DNA of 41,475 bases from Alphaproteobacteria bacterium MarineAlpha9_Bin3 (lineage in GTDB: Bacteria > Pseudomonadota > Alphaproteobacteria > TMED109). The stretch lies in assembly GCA_002937655.1 (NCBI GenBank), contig PTKH01000012.1, forward strand, positions 1-41,475. The letters run 5' to 3'. The notes under the pieces are model-generated. The model saw nothing but the letters and a program-made list of their open reading frames with translations. It did not search any database and was not told the DNA's origin. Of this stretch, positions 1 through 9,870 are shown piece after piece. Every line of letters begins with the position of its first letter. The first letter of the stretch is position 1. The position numbers were made by a program, and so were the translations under genes.

Positions 1-2439
1 AAAGATGTAGTTTTAATTAGTAATTTAAATGAAAATGGACGTTTTAGCAGAGTAACTGTAAAAGATATAGCAACAGTGGAATTTACTCACAAAGAACCTT
101 CAGCAAATATTAGATTTTTAGGAGATTCTTCTTTAGCTATTAACGCCGTAAGGCAATCTGGAGCAAATGTTATAGAAATTATGAAAGGTGTAAGGAACGC
201 TGTAAAAGAACTAAATGAAAATTCATTACCTAGCCTTGGTCTAAAACTTGAACAAGTTTATGATGAAACAATATACATTGACTCTGCAATAGAACTTGTT
301 CGACAAAATATTTGGATCGGAGGCTCCTTAGCTATATTCATTTTGATAATGTTTTTAAGGTCTTGGAGAGCTACAGTTATTATTGGTTTATCTATTCCTA
401 TATCAGTAGTAGCAGCTTTTGTAGCAATGGCCGCTCTTGGAAGGTCAATAAATGTTATTTCTTTAGCTGGAATTGCATTTGCAGTAGGAATGGTGGTTGA
501 CGCTGCAATTGTAGTTTTAGAAAATATTTATAGGCATAGAGAAAATGGCAAAGAAGCGAATGAAGCCGCTTATTTTGGAGCTAAACAAGTATGGTCTGCT
601 GTTATGGTTTCTGCTTTAACAACTGTTTTAGTATTTGTTCCAATTTTAATTATGCAATTAGAAGCAGGGCAGTTATTCAGAGATATAGCAGTAGCAATTT
701 CAGTTGCTGTTACAATGAGTCTCTTGGTTTCAGTTACAGTTTTACCTGCACTAGCTAAATGGCTTTTAACAGGAGTACAAACATCTAAAAAAAATATTTT
801 TATATTAGATAATATAGCTAGAGGATTTGTAAAATTTACAATTGGTTATGTAAAACTTATTACTAAATCGAGAATAGCCTCTTTATTAGTTGCAGGTTCA
901 GTTGCTATAGGTGCTTTATCTATTTCTTATGTTATGCTTCCTAAACTTGAGTATCTTCCAGAAGGAAACCGAAATTTAATTTTTGGTATTATGCTTCCAC
1001 CTCCCGGATATAATCTAGAAACTTTAACAAAAATAGCTGAAAGGGTAGAAAAAAGAGTAAAGAATTTATGGGCATCAGAAACAGGTTCTGAAGCAGAGGC
1101 AGGACAACCACCTAAAATTAAAAACTACTTTTTTGTTGCCGGGGCTGGAGGCAGAACACTTTTTGGAGCGAGTGCCGTACAAGATACTAGGGTCAGAGAA
1201 TTAATACCTGTATTAACTCGATCTTTATTCGGCGAACCAGGAACTTTTGGATTTTTTACTCAACCTAGTTTATTTCAAAGGGGATTTGGAGGAGGTCGAT
1301 CTATAGATTTAGATATTACTGGTCCTGACTTAGAAAAAGTAGTTATTGTTGCACAACAGGCTGCAGGATTAGTTGGTAAATCTTTTCCACGAAATGAAGG
1401 CAACCAAATGAGGCCTATACCTGGTCTTGTTTTAGGAGCTCCTGAAATTCAAGTTCAACCAAATAGAGTAAAGTTAGCTGATAATAATATTACAGCACAG
1501 TCATTAGCTTTAAGTGTTGATGCATTTAATTCAGGACTTAGAATTGCAGAAATAACTGTAGATTCAAAAAGAATGGATTTGACTTTAAGAGGAAAAGAGA
1601 ATGCTATAACCCAAACACAAGGAATAGAAAATATTCCAGTGGTGACTCCTGACGGAAAAATACTTCCTATTTCTTCTATTGCTGATGTAGTTATGACATC
1701 TGGACCAACAGAAATAAGACATATTGAAAGGGATAGAACTATAACTTTACAGATTAAACCTATAGATAAAATTCCGTTAGAAGCCGCAATTAATACAATT
1801 AGAGAAAATGTTATTTTTCCTCTTGAAAAACAAGGGTTACCAACGGGTATTAATCTAAATTTATCTGGAACTGCTGATGAATTAACAAGCACATGGAATG
1901 CAATGGTAATGAATTTACTTGTTGCTATTTGCATGGTTTACCTATTAATGGCGATATTATTTGAGAGTTTTATTTATCCTTTAGTTATTATGTTATCGGT
2001 TCCACCTGCAGCAGCTGGTGGAGTAATGGGTTTATGGGTTCTAAATTTAAATATATTACAACCATTGGATATGCTTACAATGCTTGGTTTTGTAATTTTA
2101 ATTGGTATAGTGGTAAATAATGCAATTTTATTGGTGCATCAAACTTTACAGCACATGAAAGAAGAAAAATTAAATGCTTCAGAGGCTATTTTAGAAGCCA
2201 CAAGGAACAGAATTAGACCTATTTTTATGTCTACATTAACTAGTGTCTTTGGAATGATACCTTTAGTTGTTTTTCCAGGAGCAGGGTCAGAGCTATATAG
2301 AGGTCTAGGTTCAGTTGTAATAGGTGGTTTATGCCTTTCAGCAATATTGACTTTAGCAATAGTTCCTCCAATGCTAAGAATATTTATAAGAGAAAATATA
2401 ATAAAATCTCAAGGCATAAAACACGCTATCGCAGAATAA
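1..2439 (+). CDS. RND efflux permease, HAE1/AcrB-like (5' end missing)
   Basis: The frame is open from the first base of the window, so this is the last ~812 residues of a ~1030-residue inner-membrane proton antiporter; the GTG at 76 is internal, not a start. Two membrane blocks flank a large periplasmic part, as in AcrB-type pumps that export drugs or lipids with a periplasmic adaptor and an outer-membrane channel. The first relay motif reads GMVVDAAIVVLEN (about visible residue 167): the first Asp of the AcrB Asp-Asp pair is kept, the second is Ala. In the second half the Lys position of AcrB is Asn (IGIVVNNAILLV), while the Arg in NRIRPIFM is kept. This DA/NN variant probably marks a subgroup different from AcrB. 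The adaptor gene would lie upstream, outside the window. Substrate cannot be predicted. Confidence 0.93.
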   Translation, partial: KDVVLISNLNENGRFSRVTVKDIATVEFTHKEPSANIRFLGDSSLAINAVRQSGANVIEIMKGVRNAVKELNENSLPSLGLKLEQVYDETIYIDSAIELVRQNIWIGGSLAIFILIMFLRSWRATVIIGLSIPISVVAAFVAMAALGRSINVISLAGIAFAVGMVVDAAIVVLENIYRHRENGKEANEAAYFGAKQVWSAVMVSALTTVLVFVPILIMQLEAGQLFRDIAVAISVAVTMSLLVSVTVLPALAKWLLTGVQTSKKNIFILDNIARGFVKFTIGYVKLITKSRIASLLVAGSVAIGALSISYVMLPKLEYLPEGNRNLIFGIMLPPPGYNLETLTKIAERVEKRVKNLWASETGSEAEAGQPPKIKNYFFVAGAGGRTLFGASAVQDTRVRELIPVLTRSLFGEPGTFGFFTQPSLFQRGFGGGRSIDLDITGPDLEKVVIVAQQAAGLVGKSFPRNEGNQMRPIPGLVLGAPEIQVQPNRVKLADNNITAQSLALSVDAFNSGLRIAEITVDSKRMDLTLRGKENAITQTQGIENIPVVTPDGKILPISSIADVVMTSGPTEIRHIERDRTITLQIKPIDKIPLEAAINTIRENVIFPLEKQGLPTGINLNLSGTADELTSTWNAMVMNLLVAICMVYLLMAILFESFIYPLVIMLSVPPAAAGGVMGLWVLNLNILQPLDMLTMLGFVILIGIVVNNAILLVHQTLQHMKEEKLNASEAILEATRNRIRPIFMSTLTSVFGMIPLVVFPGAGSELYRGLGSVVIGGLCLSAILTLAIVPPMLRIFIRENIIKSQGIKHAIAE

Positions 2440-2494
2440 AAATTTGATTAAATTAAAATTAATACTATTATTTATATAAGGAGTAATAATAGTC

Positions 2495-3496
2495 ATGTTA
2501 AATAATCACACTCAAACTAGAAGAAGACTACTTAAAATTATAGGTGTAGCTGCCATAGGAGCAATTTCTGGAACTACGCTAGTTAAATTAACTAAAGATA
2601 ACCGTTTACATAGAGTAACATGGAAAGGAATAGCACTTGGTTCGCAAGCTGAAATAACTATTTATCATTCCGATAAAAGAGAAGCTGAAAATATTCTTAA
2701 GGATAGTTATAAAAAGCTATCAAAATTAGAAAACCTTTTTTCTCTTTATAAAAACAACTCACAATTATCTCTATTGAATAAAAATGGCTTTATAGAAAAA
2801 CCTCATCCGGATATGATAGAGCTATTTAATTTATCAGAAAAATATGCAAAAATAACTAATGGTGCTTTTGATATTACAGTTCAACCGCTATGGAACGTTT
2901 ATAGTAAAGCTTTTAATGATAATGGTAAACCACCATCAGAAATAGAAATAGAAAAAGCTTTAAGTTTAGTAGACTGGAAATCTATTTCTATAGATAACAA
3001 CCTAATTAGCTTCAAAAAACCTGGAATGTCATCTACTTTAAATGGTATAGCGCAAGGATTTATTACAGATAAAATTTCAGAAAATCTAATTAATTTAGGA
3101 ATAGACAATACTCTAGTTCAACTTGGAGAGTATAGAGGAATAGGTGATCATCCAGATGGAAGACCTTGGCGCTTATTATTATCTAATCCAGAGAATACAG
3201 ATAGTATAGGGGAGATAGAATTTACAAATGCCGCAGTTGCTACCTCAGCAGGATTAGGAACACCTTTTGATTTGACAGGAAATTATCATCATATATTTGA
3301 TCCTAAAAATGGTCATAATCCAAATAAACAATTACAAGCAAGTGTTTTATCTAAAACTGCAACTGAAGCAGATGCTTTGGCTACAGCTTTTTTAGTTTTA
3401 GACCAACAGGATTCAGAAAATATTGCAAAAAAGCTAAAAGTTGGCTTTGAAATTTTTGATAATAATAGAAATAGAAAAATTATTACTTCTATTTAA
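2495..3496 (+). CDS. apbE: FAD:protein FMN transferase, ApbE family
   Basis: A 333-residue periplasmic enzyme that transfers FMN from FAD to a Thr/Ser of target flavoproteins such as NqrC/RnfG-type subunits. The N-terminus has three arginines followed by LLK and a hydrophobic stretch (residues ~9-30), resembling a Tat or lipoprotein-free signal. ApbE signatures are visible: LNGIAQGFITDKI, then LVQLGEYRGIG, AVATSAGLGT and HIFDPKNGHNP, with the metal-site Asp-Ala-Leu-Ala-Thr segment (EADALATAF) near the end. GGAG at 2480-2483 supports the ATG. It follows the RND pump by 55 bases, an unusual neighbour, and no target flavoprotein is in the window. Its last four bases overlap the stop of the facing NIPSNAP gene. 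Confidence 0.9.
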   Translation: MLNNHTQTRRRLLKIIGVAAIGAISGTTLVKLTKDNRLHRVTWKGIALGSQAEITIYHSDKREAENILKDSYKKLSKLENLFSLYKNNSQLSLLNKNGFIEKPHPDMIELFNLSEKYAKITNGAFDITVQPLWNVYSKAFNDNGKPPSEIEIEKALSLVDWKSISIDNNLISFKKPGMSSTLNGIAQGFITDKISENLINLGIDNTLVQLGEYRGIGDHPDGRPWRLLLSNPENTDSIGEIEFTNAAVATSAGLGTPFDLTGNYHHIFDPKNGHNPNKQLQASVLSKTATEADALATAFLVLDQQDSENIAKKLKVGFEIFDNNRNRKIITSI

Positions 3497-3816
3497 TCAA
3501 TTTTTGGAATTTTTGCAAAAGGAGCAGGAATTAATATTTGAGTTTTCTGAGATATTATAAATTTTCTTAACTCAGGTAACATTTTTTGCCACCTTTCATC
3601 ATTCATTAGTTTAGCTCTTCTTTCTACTCGACTATTTAAACTGTCGTAAGCCCACATATGAACTACTTGATTTAATTCTCCTATCTCAGTGGCATAATAA
3701 CCAACCATATGACCCAGTATTTCCTTTTGTGCCTGCATACCCATATTTTCATATACTTTAAAGTATTCAGGTGTAGAACCAGGCTGAATAGTATAAGTTC
3801 TCATTTCTACAATCAT
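3493..3816 (-). CDS. NIPSNAP family protein
   Basis: A 107-residue protein beginning MIVEMRTYTIQPGSTPEYF, the typical start of NIPSNAP-type ferredoxin-like (dimeric alpha-beta barrel) proteins, with the usual W(A/V)YDSLNSRVERRAKL segment in the middle. The biochemical role of bacterial members is mostly unknown; they often sit beside catabolic enzymes. A good ribosome binding site (AGGGAGA) precedes the ATG. It lies 30 bases downstream of the amidase gene on the same strand, so the two are probably co-transcribed and may serve the same substrate. The stop codon is shared within TTAA with the stop of apbE on the other strand. Confidence 0.85.
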   Translation of the reverse strand: MIVEMRTYTIQPGSTPEYFKVYENMGMQAQKEILGHMVGYYATEIGELNQVVHMWAYDSLNSRVERRAKLMNDERWQKMLPELRKFIISQKTQILIPAPFAKIPKID

Positions 3817-3846
3817 AAAATTTCTCCCTATAATTATTAAATTTAT

Positions 3847-5262
3847 TTATATATCAGGCCATATATCTATTAAAGATAAAGCCTCCTCTAATGCTGCCGC
3901 ACAAATAAATGTATCAGCATCATAATCTTTTTTTGCAATTATTTGAAAACCGATTGGTAATCCATCAGAAAAACCGCAATTTATAGTAGCGGCAGGGTGA
4001 CAAGTCATATTAAAAGGATAGGTAAAAGGAGTATAATCGAACTCATCTTGATCCCAACCATCAGGTACTATATTTTCTGCCTTAAATGCTACTGTTGGCA
4101 TTGTTGGTCCTACAATTAAGTCATAATTTTGAAAAACTTTATTAATGACTGAAGCATTTTCTCCTCTAGAATTTTCGGCAGCTAAACGTGTAAATAAAGG
4201 ATGCTCTTTTCCTATATCACAAAACTTTTTAAAAACTGGGTCTAAAAGATTATTTTCATCTTCAGTAAAATCTTTAGACAAAAATGCAGCACCTGAAGTC
4301 CATAAAACATTAAAAGCCTCTTTAGGATTATAAGCCCAATTTATATCTATTTCTTCTACATACGCGCCTAAATCTTCTAAAAGCTTAACAGTATTTTCTA
4401 CATTAAAAATCACATCTTTATCAATAAGGTTAATATTCCAAAAAGGACTCATCCCAAAATCTTTACTATAAGCTATTTTTTTTCCTTTTACACCTTCACC
4501 TAATTTACTTATAAAATTACTATCCATTGATGAAGCTGCATGCCAATCTCTCCAATCCGGTCTACTTATTTGCGCAAATAGCATAGCACCGTCTTCAACA
4601 GTTCTTGTCATAGGTCCAACATTAGCTATTGTGCCAAAAGGAGATAAAGGCCAAGCTGGGATCTTTCCAAAAGTAGGTTTAATTCCAAAAAGACCTGTAT
4701 AAGCACATGGTATTCTTACACTTCCTCCACCATCTGTTCCTATAGCTAAAGGACCCATTCCTGAAGCTACAGATGATGAAGAACCTCCTGACGACCCTCC
4801 CGAAGTTCGTTCTAAATTCCATGGATTCCTCGTAATACCTGTCAAAGGACTTTGAGTAGTTCCCCTATGACCAAATTCAGGAGTTGTTGTTTTACCTATT
4901 ATAATACTTCCAGCTTCTTTTAACCTTGCTGTAACAGGAGCATCATCATTCCATTCTCTATTAGGGTTTATAGTTTTAGATCCTCTTAGTGTAGGCCACC
5001 CCTTTGTATATAATAAATCTTTTATAGCTGTTGGCACTCCATCTATAGGACTTTTTTGAGATCCATTTTTCCATCTTATCTCAGAATCTTTAGCCTGATT
5101 CATAGCACTCTCTTCATCTATAAAAACATATGCATTTATTTTTTCATCTACATCCTTAATTCTATCAATAATGGAACTAGTAACTTCAATTGGTGATAAT
5201 GATTTTTTTTCATATAATTTTGATAATTCGGCTGCGGATAATTTATAAATTTCTGTTTTCAT
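3847..5262 (-). CDS. Amidase, amidase-signature (AS) family
   Basis: A 471-residue hydrolase cleaving an unidentified carboxamide. The AS catalytic triad is readable: Lys81 (AIKDLLY), the cis-Ser within TSGGSSGGS (about residue 157-158) and the nucleophile Ser181 in GTDGGGSVRIP. Length and motif order match AS amidases, and no signal peptide is seen, so it should be cytoplasmic. It is not GatA: there is no gatB/gatC next to it and it is paired with a NIPSNAP gene. AAGGAAA before the ATG gives the start. It is divergent from the hydroxyacid dehydrogenase operon across an 83-base gap, so both may share a control region and a catabolic pathway (inference). Confidence 0.9.
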   Translation of the reverse strand: MKTEIYKLSAAELSKLYEKKSLSPIEVTSSIIDRIKDVDEKINAYVFIDEESAMNQAKDSEIRWKNGSQKSPIDGVPTAIKDLLYTKGWPTLRGSKTINPNREWNDDAPVTARLKEAGSIIIGKTTTPEFGHRGTTQSPLTGITRNPWNLERTSGGSSGGSSSSVASGMGPLAIGTDGGGSVRIPCAYTGLFGIKPTFGKIPAWPLSPFGTIANVGPMTRTVEDGAMLFAQISRPDWRDWHAASSMDSNFISKLGEGVKGKKIAYSKDFGMSPFWNINLIDKDVIFNVENTVKLLEDLGAYVEEIDINWAYNPKEAFNVLWTSGAAFLSKDFTEDENNLLDPVFKKFCDIGKEHPLFTRLAAENSRGENASVINKVFQNYDLIVGPTMPTVAFKAENIVPDGWDQDEFDYTPFTYPFNMTCHPAATINCGFSDGLPIGFQIIAKKDYDADTFICAAALEEALSLIDIWPDI

Positions 5263-5345
5263 ATTTTTTTTTCCTTATGCTATAAATTTAAGCTATTAAA
5301 GATAAGTATTACAAATATTTAAACTACATTAAAGGAAAATTCATT

Positions 5346-6368
5346 ATGTATTCTGTTCTATACCCAGATTTTTTAGCTAAAGATGATTTTAAATATGAAA
5401 AACCAATTGCAAAGGGAATATGTGAACTTATTAAGTATGATGCAAAAAAATCAAGTGAAATACCAGATGAAGTATGGAGTAAAGCTGATGCATTAGTAAC
5501 TGGTTTATATATGAAAGTGGATAACAATCTAATTTCTAAATTAAGTTCTTGTAAAATAATCACTAGGATGGGTGTAGGTTATGACTTAATTAATGAGGTA
5601 AAATGTGGCGAATCTGGAATAGTGGTTAGTAATGTTCCAGACTATGGAACATATGAAGTTGCGGACCACGCTATTACTTTAATTATGAATTTTGCAAGAG
5701 GAATATCAGAATATGACAAACTATTAAAAGAAAGTATAAATAATAATTGGCATCACTCTTCTGTATCTACAATAGATAGAGTAGTGCAAAAAAAAATAGG
5801 TATAATAGGTTTAGGTAGAATTGGAACAGCTTTTGCGCTTAGAGCAAAGGCTTTTGGTTTTGATATAAGTTTTTATGATCCTTACATTCCAGATGGCCAA
5901 GAAAAGGCCCTTAATATAAATAGATACAATAAGTTGGAAGAAATGATGTCAACTGTGGACTATTTATCGATACATTGCCTTGCCAATAATGAAACAAAAA
6001 ATTTAATTGATGCAACTATGCTTAAAATTTGTAAACCTAATTTAGTGATTGTTAATACAGCTAGAGGAGCCATTGTTAACCTTGATTCCGCTTATAACGC
6101 CCTAAAATCAAATAAAATTCGTGCTATTGGTTTAGATGTTTTACCTACAGAACCTGCGGATCAAAAACATCCTTTAATTAATGCTTGGTTAAATGAAAAA
6201 TGGGCACAAGGTAAAATAGTTTTAACACCACATTCTGCTTTTTACAGTCCAACAGGACTTATATTTCTTAGAGAAAAAGCTTTAAAAACTTGTATAGATC
6301 ATTTACAAGGAATTAAAACATCAAATTGTGTTAATGAAGAATATTTAATATATAAAAGGGAAATATAA
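5346..6368 (+). CDS. D-2-hydroxyacid dehydrogenase, CtBP-like
   Basis: A 340-residue NAD-dependent reductase/dehydrogenase of 2-oxo or 2-hydroxy acids. The Rossmann motif GIIGLGRIG sits at residues ~152-160, followed by an acidic FYDPY turn that favours NAD over NADP. The catalytic Arg is in VNTARGAIVN, the Glu region follows (LPTEPADQ) and the catalytic His is in LTPHSAF. It resembles C-terminal-binding-protein type dehydrogenases, whose substrate is hard to predict. AAAGGAAAA precedes the ATG. The next gene starts ten bases after its stop, so they form an operon. Confidence 0.88.
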   Translation: MYSVLYPDFLAKDDFKYEKPIAKGICELIKYDAKKSSEIPDEVWSKADALVTGLYMKVDNNLISKLSSCKIITRMGVGYDLINEVKCGESGIVVSNVPDYGTYEVADHAITLIMNFARGISEYDKLLKESINNNWHHSSVSTIDRVVQKKIGIIGLGRIGTAFALRAKAFGFDISFYDPYIPDGQEKALNINRYNKLEEMMSTVDYLSIHCLANNETKNLIDATMLKICKPNLVIVNTARGAIVNLDSAYNALKSNKIRAIGLDVLPTEPADQKHPLINAWLNEKWAQGKIVLTPHSAFYSPTGLIFLREKALKTCIDHLQGIKTSNCVNEEYLIYKREI

Positions 6369-6377
6369 GGAAAAACT

Positions 6378-6977
6378 ATGAATAAAATGATTGATTATTA
6401 TTTTGCTACTCCCTCGCCCTGGGCCTATTTAGCTACTCCACGAATAATTGAATTAAAAAATAAATATAATGTAGAAATAAATTGGAAACCTGCAGATTTG
6501 ATGGAAATTTTTGCTATACATGGTGTTGCCAATGTAAAAGACCGCCCTAAACCAGTTCAGCTTAATCGTTTAACAGAATTGGGTAGATGGAGTAAATTTT
6601 TAAATATGCCTTTAAATATTCAACCAAAATATTTTCCTGTAGACCCTACGCTCTCTCACAAAGTGATTATTCTTGCCCAAAAAAATAATATAGATATTAA
6701 AAACTTAATCTTTTCATTTCAGAGAGCTGTATGGGCAGATGAAAAAGATATTTCAGATGAAAATGTAATTATAGAAATTTGTAAAAATAATAATTTTGAA
6801 TCTAACTCGATTATAACTGATGCTAATTCAGAGGAAATTCAAGGTGAATTTAAAAAAAATACTGAGGAAGCACTTAGTAGAAATGTTTGGGGCAGTCCTA
6901 CATTTATATTTAATAATGAACTTTTCTGGGGCCAAGACCGTATAGAGTTTCTAGAAAGAGCAATTCAAAATAATTAA
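6378..6977 (+). CDS. DsbA-family 2-hydroxychromene-2-carboxylate isomerase-like protein
   Basis: A 199-residue protein of the thioredoxin-fold kappa-GST/HCCA isomerase family. The N-terminus DYYFATPSPWAYLATPRI replaces the CxxC of DsbA with the Ser-Pro type site used by the glutathione-dependent isomerase, and the C-terminal part has the family segment NVWGSPTFIFNNELFWGQDRIEFLE. Classical members isomerise an intermediate of naphthalene breakdown, but the family is much broader, so the substrate here is unknown. The ribosome binding site TAAGGA overlaps the stop codon of the hydroxyacid dehydrogenase, showing translational coupling. Confidence 0.85.
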   Translation: MNKMIDYYFATPSPWAYLATPRIIELKNKYNVEINWKPADLMEIFAIHGVANVKDRPKPVQLNRLTELGRWSKFLNMPLNIQPKYFPVDPTLSHKVIILAQKNNIDIKNLIFSFQRAVWADEKDISDENVIIEICKNNNFESNSIITDANSEEIQGEFKKNTEEALSRNVWGSPTFIFNNELFWGQDRIEFLERAIQNN

Positions 6978-7033
6978 TAAATTATTATTCATATAAAGTA
7001 CTGATTACTTATTTTTTAAAACTGGTTTAAACT

Positions 7034-8926
7034 ATGGTAGGCAATATATCCGAAAAATCTATACTAGATAAAATCAAAATCACATCTGACATTAGGCAAT
7101 TACCCGAAGATGAACTGGATAAACTTTCAGCTCAAGTCAGGCAAGAAATGATAGAATCTGTATCTCAAACTGGAGGACATCTGGGAGCAGGTCTAGGAGT
7201 AGTAGAACTTACAGTCGCTTTACATTATGTATTTAATACTCCTTATGACCGTTTAATATTTGATGTTGGTCATCAAAGTTATCCGCATAAAATATTAACA
7301 GGTAGACGAAACAAAATGAAAACTTTAAGACAGGAAAAGGGGTTATCCGGTTTTACTAAAAGGGCAGAAAGTGAATATGACCCATTTGGTGCTGCTCATG
7401 CTTCTACTTCAATATCTGCTGCTTTAGGAATGGCCGTATCTGCGGAACTAAAAAAAGAAGATAGGAGAGCAATAGCAGTTATTGGAGATGGTGCCATGAC
7501 AGCAGGAATGGCTTATGAAGCTATGAATAATGCGGGCTCAATGAAACTTCCCTTAATAGTTATTTTAAATGATAATGATATGTCAATAGCTCCTCCTGTC
7601 GGTGCTATGAGTGCATATTTATCAAAACTAATTTCATCCTCATCCTATAGAAGTTTGAGAGAAGTAGCGAGCCAAGTAGCAAAAAGACTACCAAGACCAA
7701 TAGCAAATACTGCAAAAAAAGCAGAAGAATATGCGAGAGGTATAGTAACTGGAGGAACTCTATTTGAAGAATTGGGTTTTTATTATATTGGTCCTATAGA
7801 TGGACATAATATTCAACATTTAATTCCTGTACTTAAAAATATAAGAGATAAAAGAGAACAAGGTCCTATCCTAGTTCATGTAGTTACTCAAAAAGGTTTT
7901 GGTTATTCACCTGCAGAGGAAAGTTCTGATAAATTTCATGGAGTATCTCAGTTTAATATTAAAACAGGTACTCAAAATAAATCAAAAAATGAAGCTCCTA
8001 GCTATACTTCAGTTTTCTCTAAAGAACTCATTAATATTGCAAAAAAAGATAAAAAAATTGTAGCCATAACAGCAGCCATGCCTTCAGGTACTGGTTTAGA
8101 TATTTTTGCGGAAAAATTTCCTGATAGATTTTTTGATGTAGGCATAGCTGAACAGCATGCAGTAACATTTGCTGCAGGTTTAGCAGCAGAGGGAATGAAA
8201 CCATTTGCTACTATATACTCTACTTTTTTACAACGTGCATATGATCAAATAATTCATGATGTGGCAATTCAAAAATTGCCTGTAAGGTTTGCGATAGACA
8301 GAGCAGGTTTTGTGGGAGCAGATGGCCCCACACATGCGGGATCATTTGATATAGCATACTTAGCTAATATTCCTAAAATGGTATTAATGGCTGCATCGGA
8401 TGAAGAAGAATTAAAAAGAATGGTTTTAACAGCTGCTAATATAAATGATAGACCTTCTGCATTTAGATATCCTAGAGGAGAAAGTATAGGAGTAAAACCT
8501 CAAAAAATAACTAAACCTCTAACTATTGGACGAGGACGTATTGTAAAAAAAGGTAATAGAGTAGCCATATTATCCTTTGGAGCAAGATTGTATGAGTCGT
8601 TAAAAGCAGCTGAAATACTGGACAAGAAAGGTTATAGTACTTCAGTAGCGGATGCTAGATTTTGTAAACCTCTAGATACAAAACTCATAAGAAATTTAAT
8701 ATCTAATCATGAAATATTAGTTACAATTGAAGAAGGGGTAGTAGGAGGATTTGGTTCTCATGTAATGTTGTATTTATCTAATAATGGCCTTCTAAAGATA
8801 AATTCTAATGTTCAGACAATGGTGTTTCCTGACAAATTTATAGAACATGCGAAGCCAGATATTATGTATAAAAATGCTAATATGGATGCCTCATCTATAG
8901 TTAAGCGCGTAATGAATTTTATGTAA
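7034..8926 (+). CDS. dxs: 1-deoxy-D-xylulose-5-phosphate synthase
   Basis: A 630-residue thiamine-diphosphate enzyme, the first step of the MEP isoprenoid pathway (pyruvate + glyceraldehyde 3-phosphate to DXP). The order of landmarks is canonical: [10 protein letters not shown] near the N-terminus, [16 protein letters not shown], the ThDP/Mg motif [18 protein letters not shown] around residue 150, the pyrimidine domain with [16 protein letters not shown], and [15 protein letters not shown]. Full length, no defects. No clear Shine-Dalgarno precedes the ATG. It ends two bases before the stop of ispH on the opposite strand. Confidence 0.97.
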   Translation: MVGNISEKSILDKIKITSDIRQLPEDELDKLSAQVRQEMIESVSQTGGHLGAGLGVVELTVALHYVFNTPYDRLIFDVGHQSYPHKILTGRRNKMKTLRQEKGLSGFTKRAESEYDPFGAAHASTSISAALGMAVSAELKKEDRRAIAVIGDGAMTAGMAYEAMNNAGSMKLPLIVILNDNDMSIAPPVGAMSAYLSKLISSSSYRSLREVASQVAKRLPRPIANTAKKAEEYARGIVTGGTLFEELGFYYIGPIDGHNIQHLIPVLKNIRDKREQGPILVHVVTQKGFGYSPAEESSDKFHGVSQFNIKTGTQNKSKNEAPSYTSVFSKELINIAKKDKKIVAITAAMPSGTGLDIFAEKFPDRFFDVGIAEQHAVTFAAGLAAEGMKPFATIYSTFLQRAYDQIIHDVAIQKLPVRFAIDRAGFVGADGPTHAGSFDIAYLANIPKMVLMAASDEEELKRMVLTAANINDRPSAFRYPRGESIGVKPQKITKPLTIGRGRIVKKGNRVAILSFGARLYESLKAAEILDKKGYSTSVADARFCKPLDTKLIRNLISNHEILVTIEEGVVGGFGSHVMLYLSNNGLLKINSNVQTMVFPDKFIEHAKPDIMYKNANMDASSIVKRVMNFM

Positions 8927-8928
8927 TA

Positions 8929-9858
8929 TTATCTAATAAATTCAGGCAATTTAAAACTTACCTTTTCTTTTTCACCGTCTAACACTTCGACAGTTATTTT
9001 ACTGGCAAAATTTTCTTTCAGATAATTTATCAAATCTATAACTAAAATTTCAGGTGTTGAAGCACCAGCAGTTATTCCGATAATATTATAATCTTTAATT
9101 AATTCTAGATTAAGTTCATTCTTATCAGAAATTCTATAAGTAGGAATTCCAGTCAAGCTTGAAATTTCAGCTAACCTTACACTATTTGAACTATTTTTAT
9201 TACCTAGCACTAATACTACATCGCTATATTTAGCTAAGTCTCTGACCGCTTTTTGTCTATTTTGAGTTGCATAACATATATCTCTAGTATCTGGACCTTT
9301 AATTGTAGGATACTTATTTTTTAAAGCTTCAATTATCTTTCTAGTATCATCTACGGACAATGTTGTCTGTGTAACATAAGCTAGACGTTCACTAGTGGAG
9401 AATTTTAATCCACTTACTTGGTCAACTGTTTCAATAACTTTTACACCTCCAGGTACTCTCCCAGCTGTGCCCTCTACTTCTGGATGTCCTTTATGTCCCA
9501 CCAAAATTATTTTATATCCCTGTTCATAATATTTTAGAGCTTCTATATGAACCTTCTTTACAAGAGGACAAGTAGCATCAACTATAGATAAAGACTTCAA
9601 TTTAGCATCAGATTCCACCTGATCAGAAACACCATGAGCGCTAAAAATTGTATTAGAATTATCAGGAATATCTGATATTTCATCAACAAAAATAGCACCT
9701 TTGTCAGTTAAACTATCAACTACGTGTTTATTATGAACTATCTCATGTCTAACATAAACAGGAGAACCAAATTTATCAATGGACTTTTCCACAATGTCTA
9801 CGGCGCGCCTTACTCCCGCACAGAAACCTCTAGGTTGAGCTAAAATTATACGTTTCAT
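8929..9858 (-). CDS. ispH: 4-hydroxy-3-methylbut-2-enyl diphosphate reductase
   Basis: A 309-residue iron-sulfur enzyme, the last step of the MEP pathway, giving IPP and DMAPP. The three cluster cysteines are seen in PRGFCAGVRRAV (about residue 12), DATCPLVKKVH (about 96) and RDICYATQNRQ (about 195); the conserved His motifs are in YVRHEIVHN and FSAHGVS, and the TQTTLSVDDT segment is present. Length fits the family. It lies 12 bases downstream of the acyl-CoA ligase gene on the same strand and is convergent with dxs. Confidence 0.97.
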   Translation of the reverse strand: MKRIILAQPRGFCAGVRRAVDIVEKSIDKFGSPVYVRHEIVHNKHVVDSLTDKGAIFVDEISDIPDNSNTIFSAHGVSDQVESDAKLKSLSIVDATCPLVKKVHIEALKYYEQGYKIILVGHKGHPEVEGTAGRVPGGVKVIETVDQVSGLKFSTSERLAYVTQTTLSVDDTRKIIEALKNKYPTIKGPDTRDICYATQNRQKAVRDLAKYSDVVLVLGNKNSSNSVRLAEISSLTGIPTYRISDKNELNLELIKDYNIIGITAGASTPEILVIDLINYLKENFASKITVEVLDGEKEKVSFKLPEFIR

Positions 9859-9870
9859 TATTATTTACTA

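Noticed and set aside
76-78. GTG as the start of the RND pump
   Set aside because: The frame is open from base 1 with sequence typical of the family interior; GTG 76 has no ribosome binding site.
1455-1934. 159-codon ORF on the minus strand inside the RND gene
   Set aside because: It lies fully opposite a well-supported gene, has no start signal and its composition only mirrors the RND codons.
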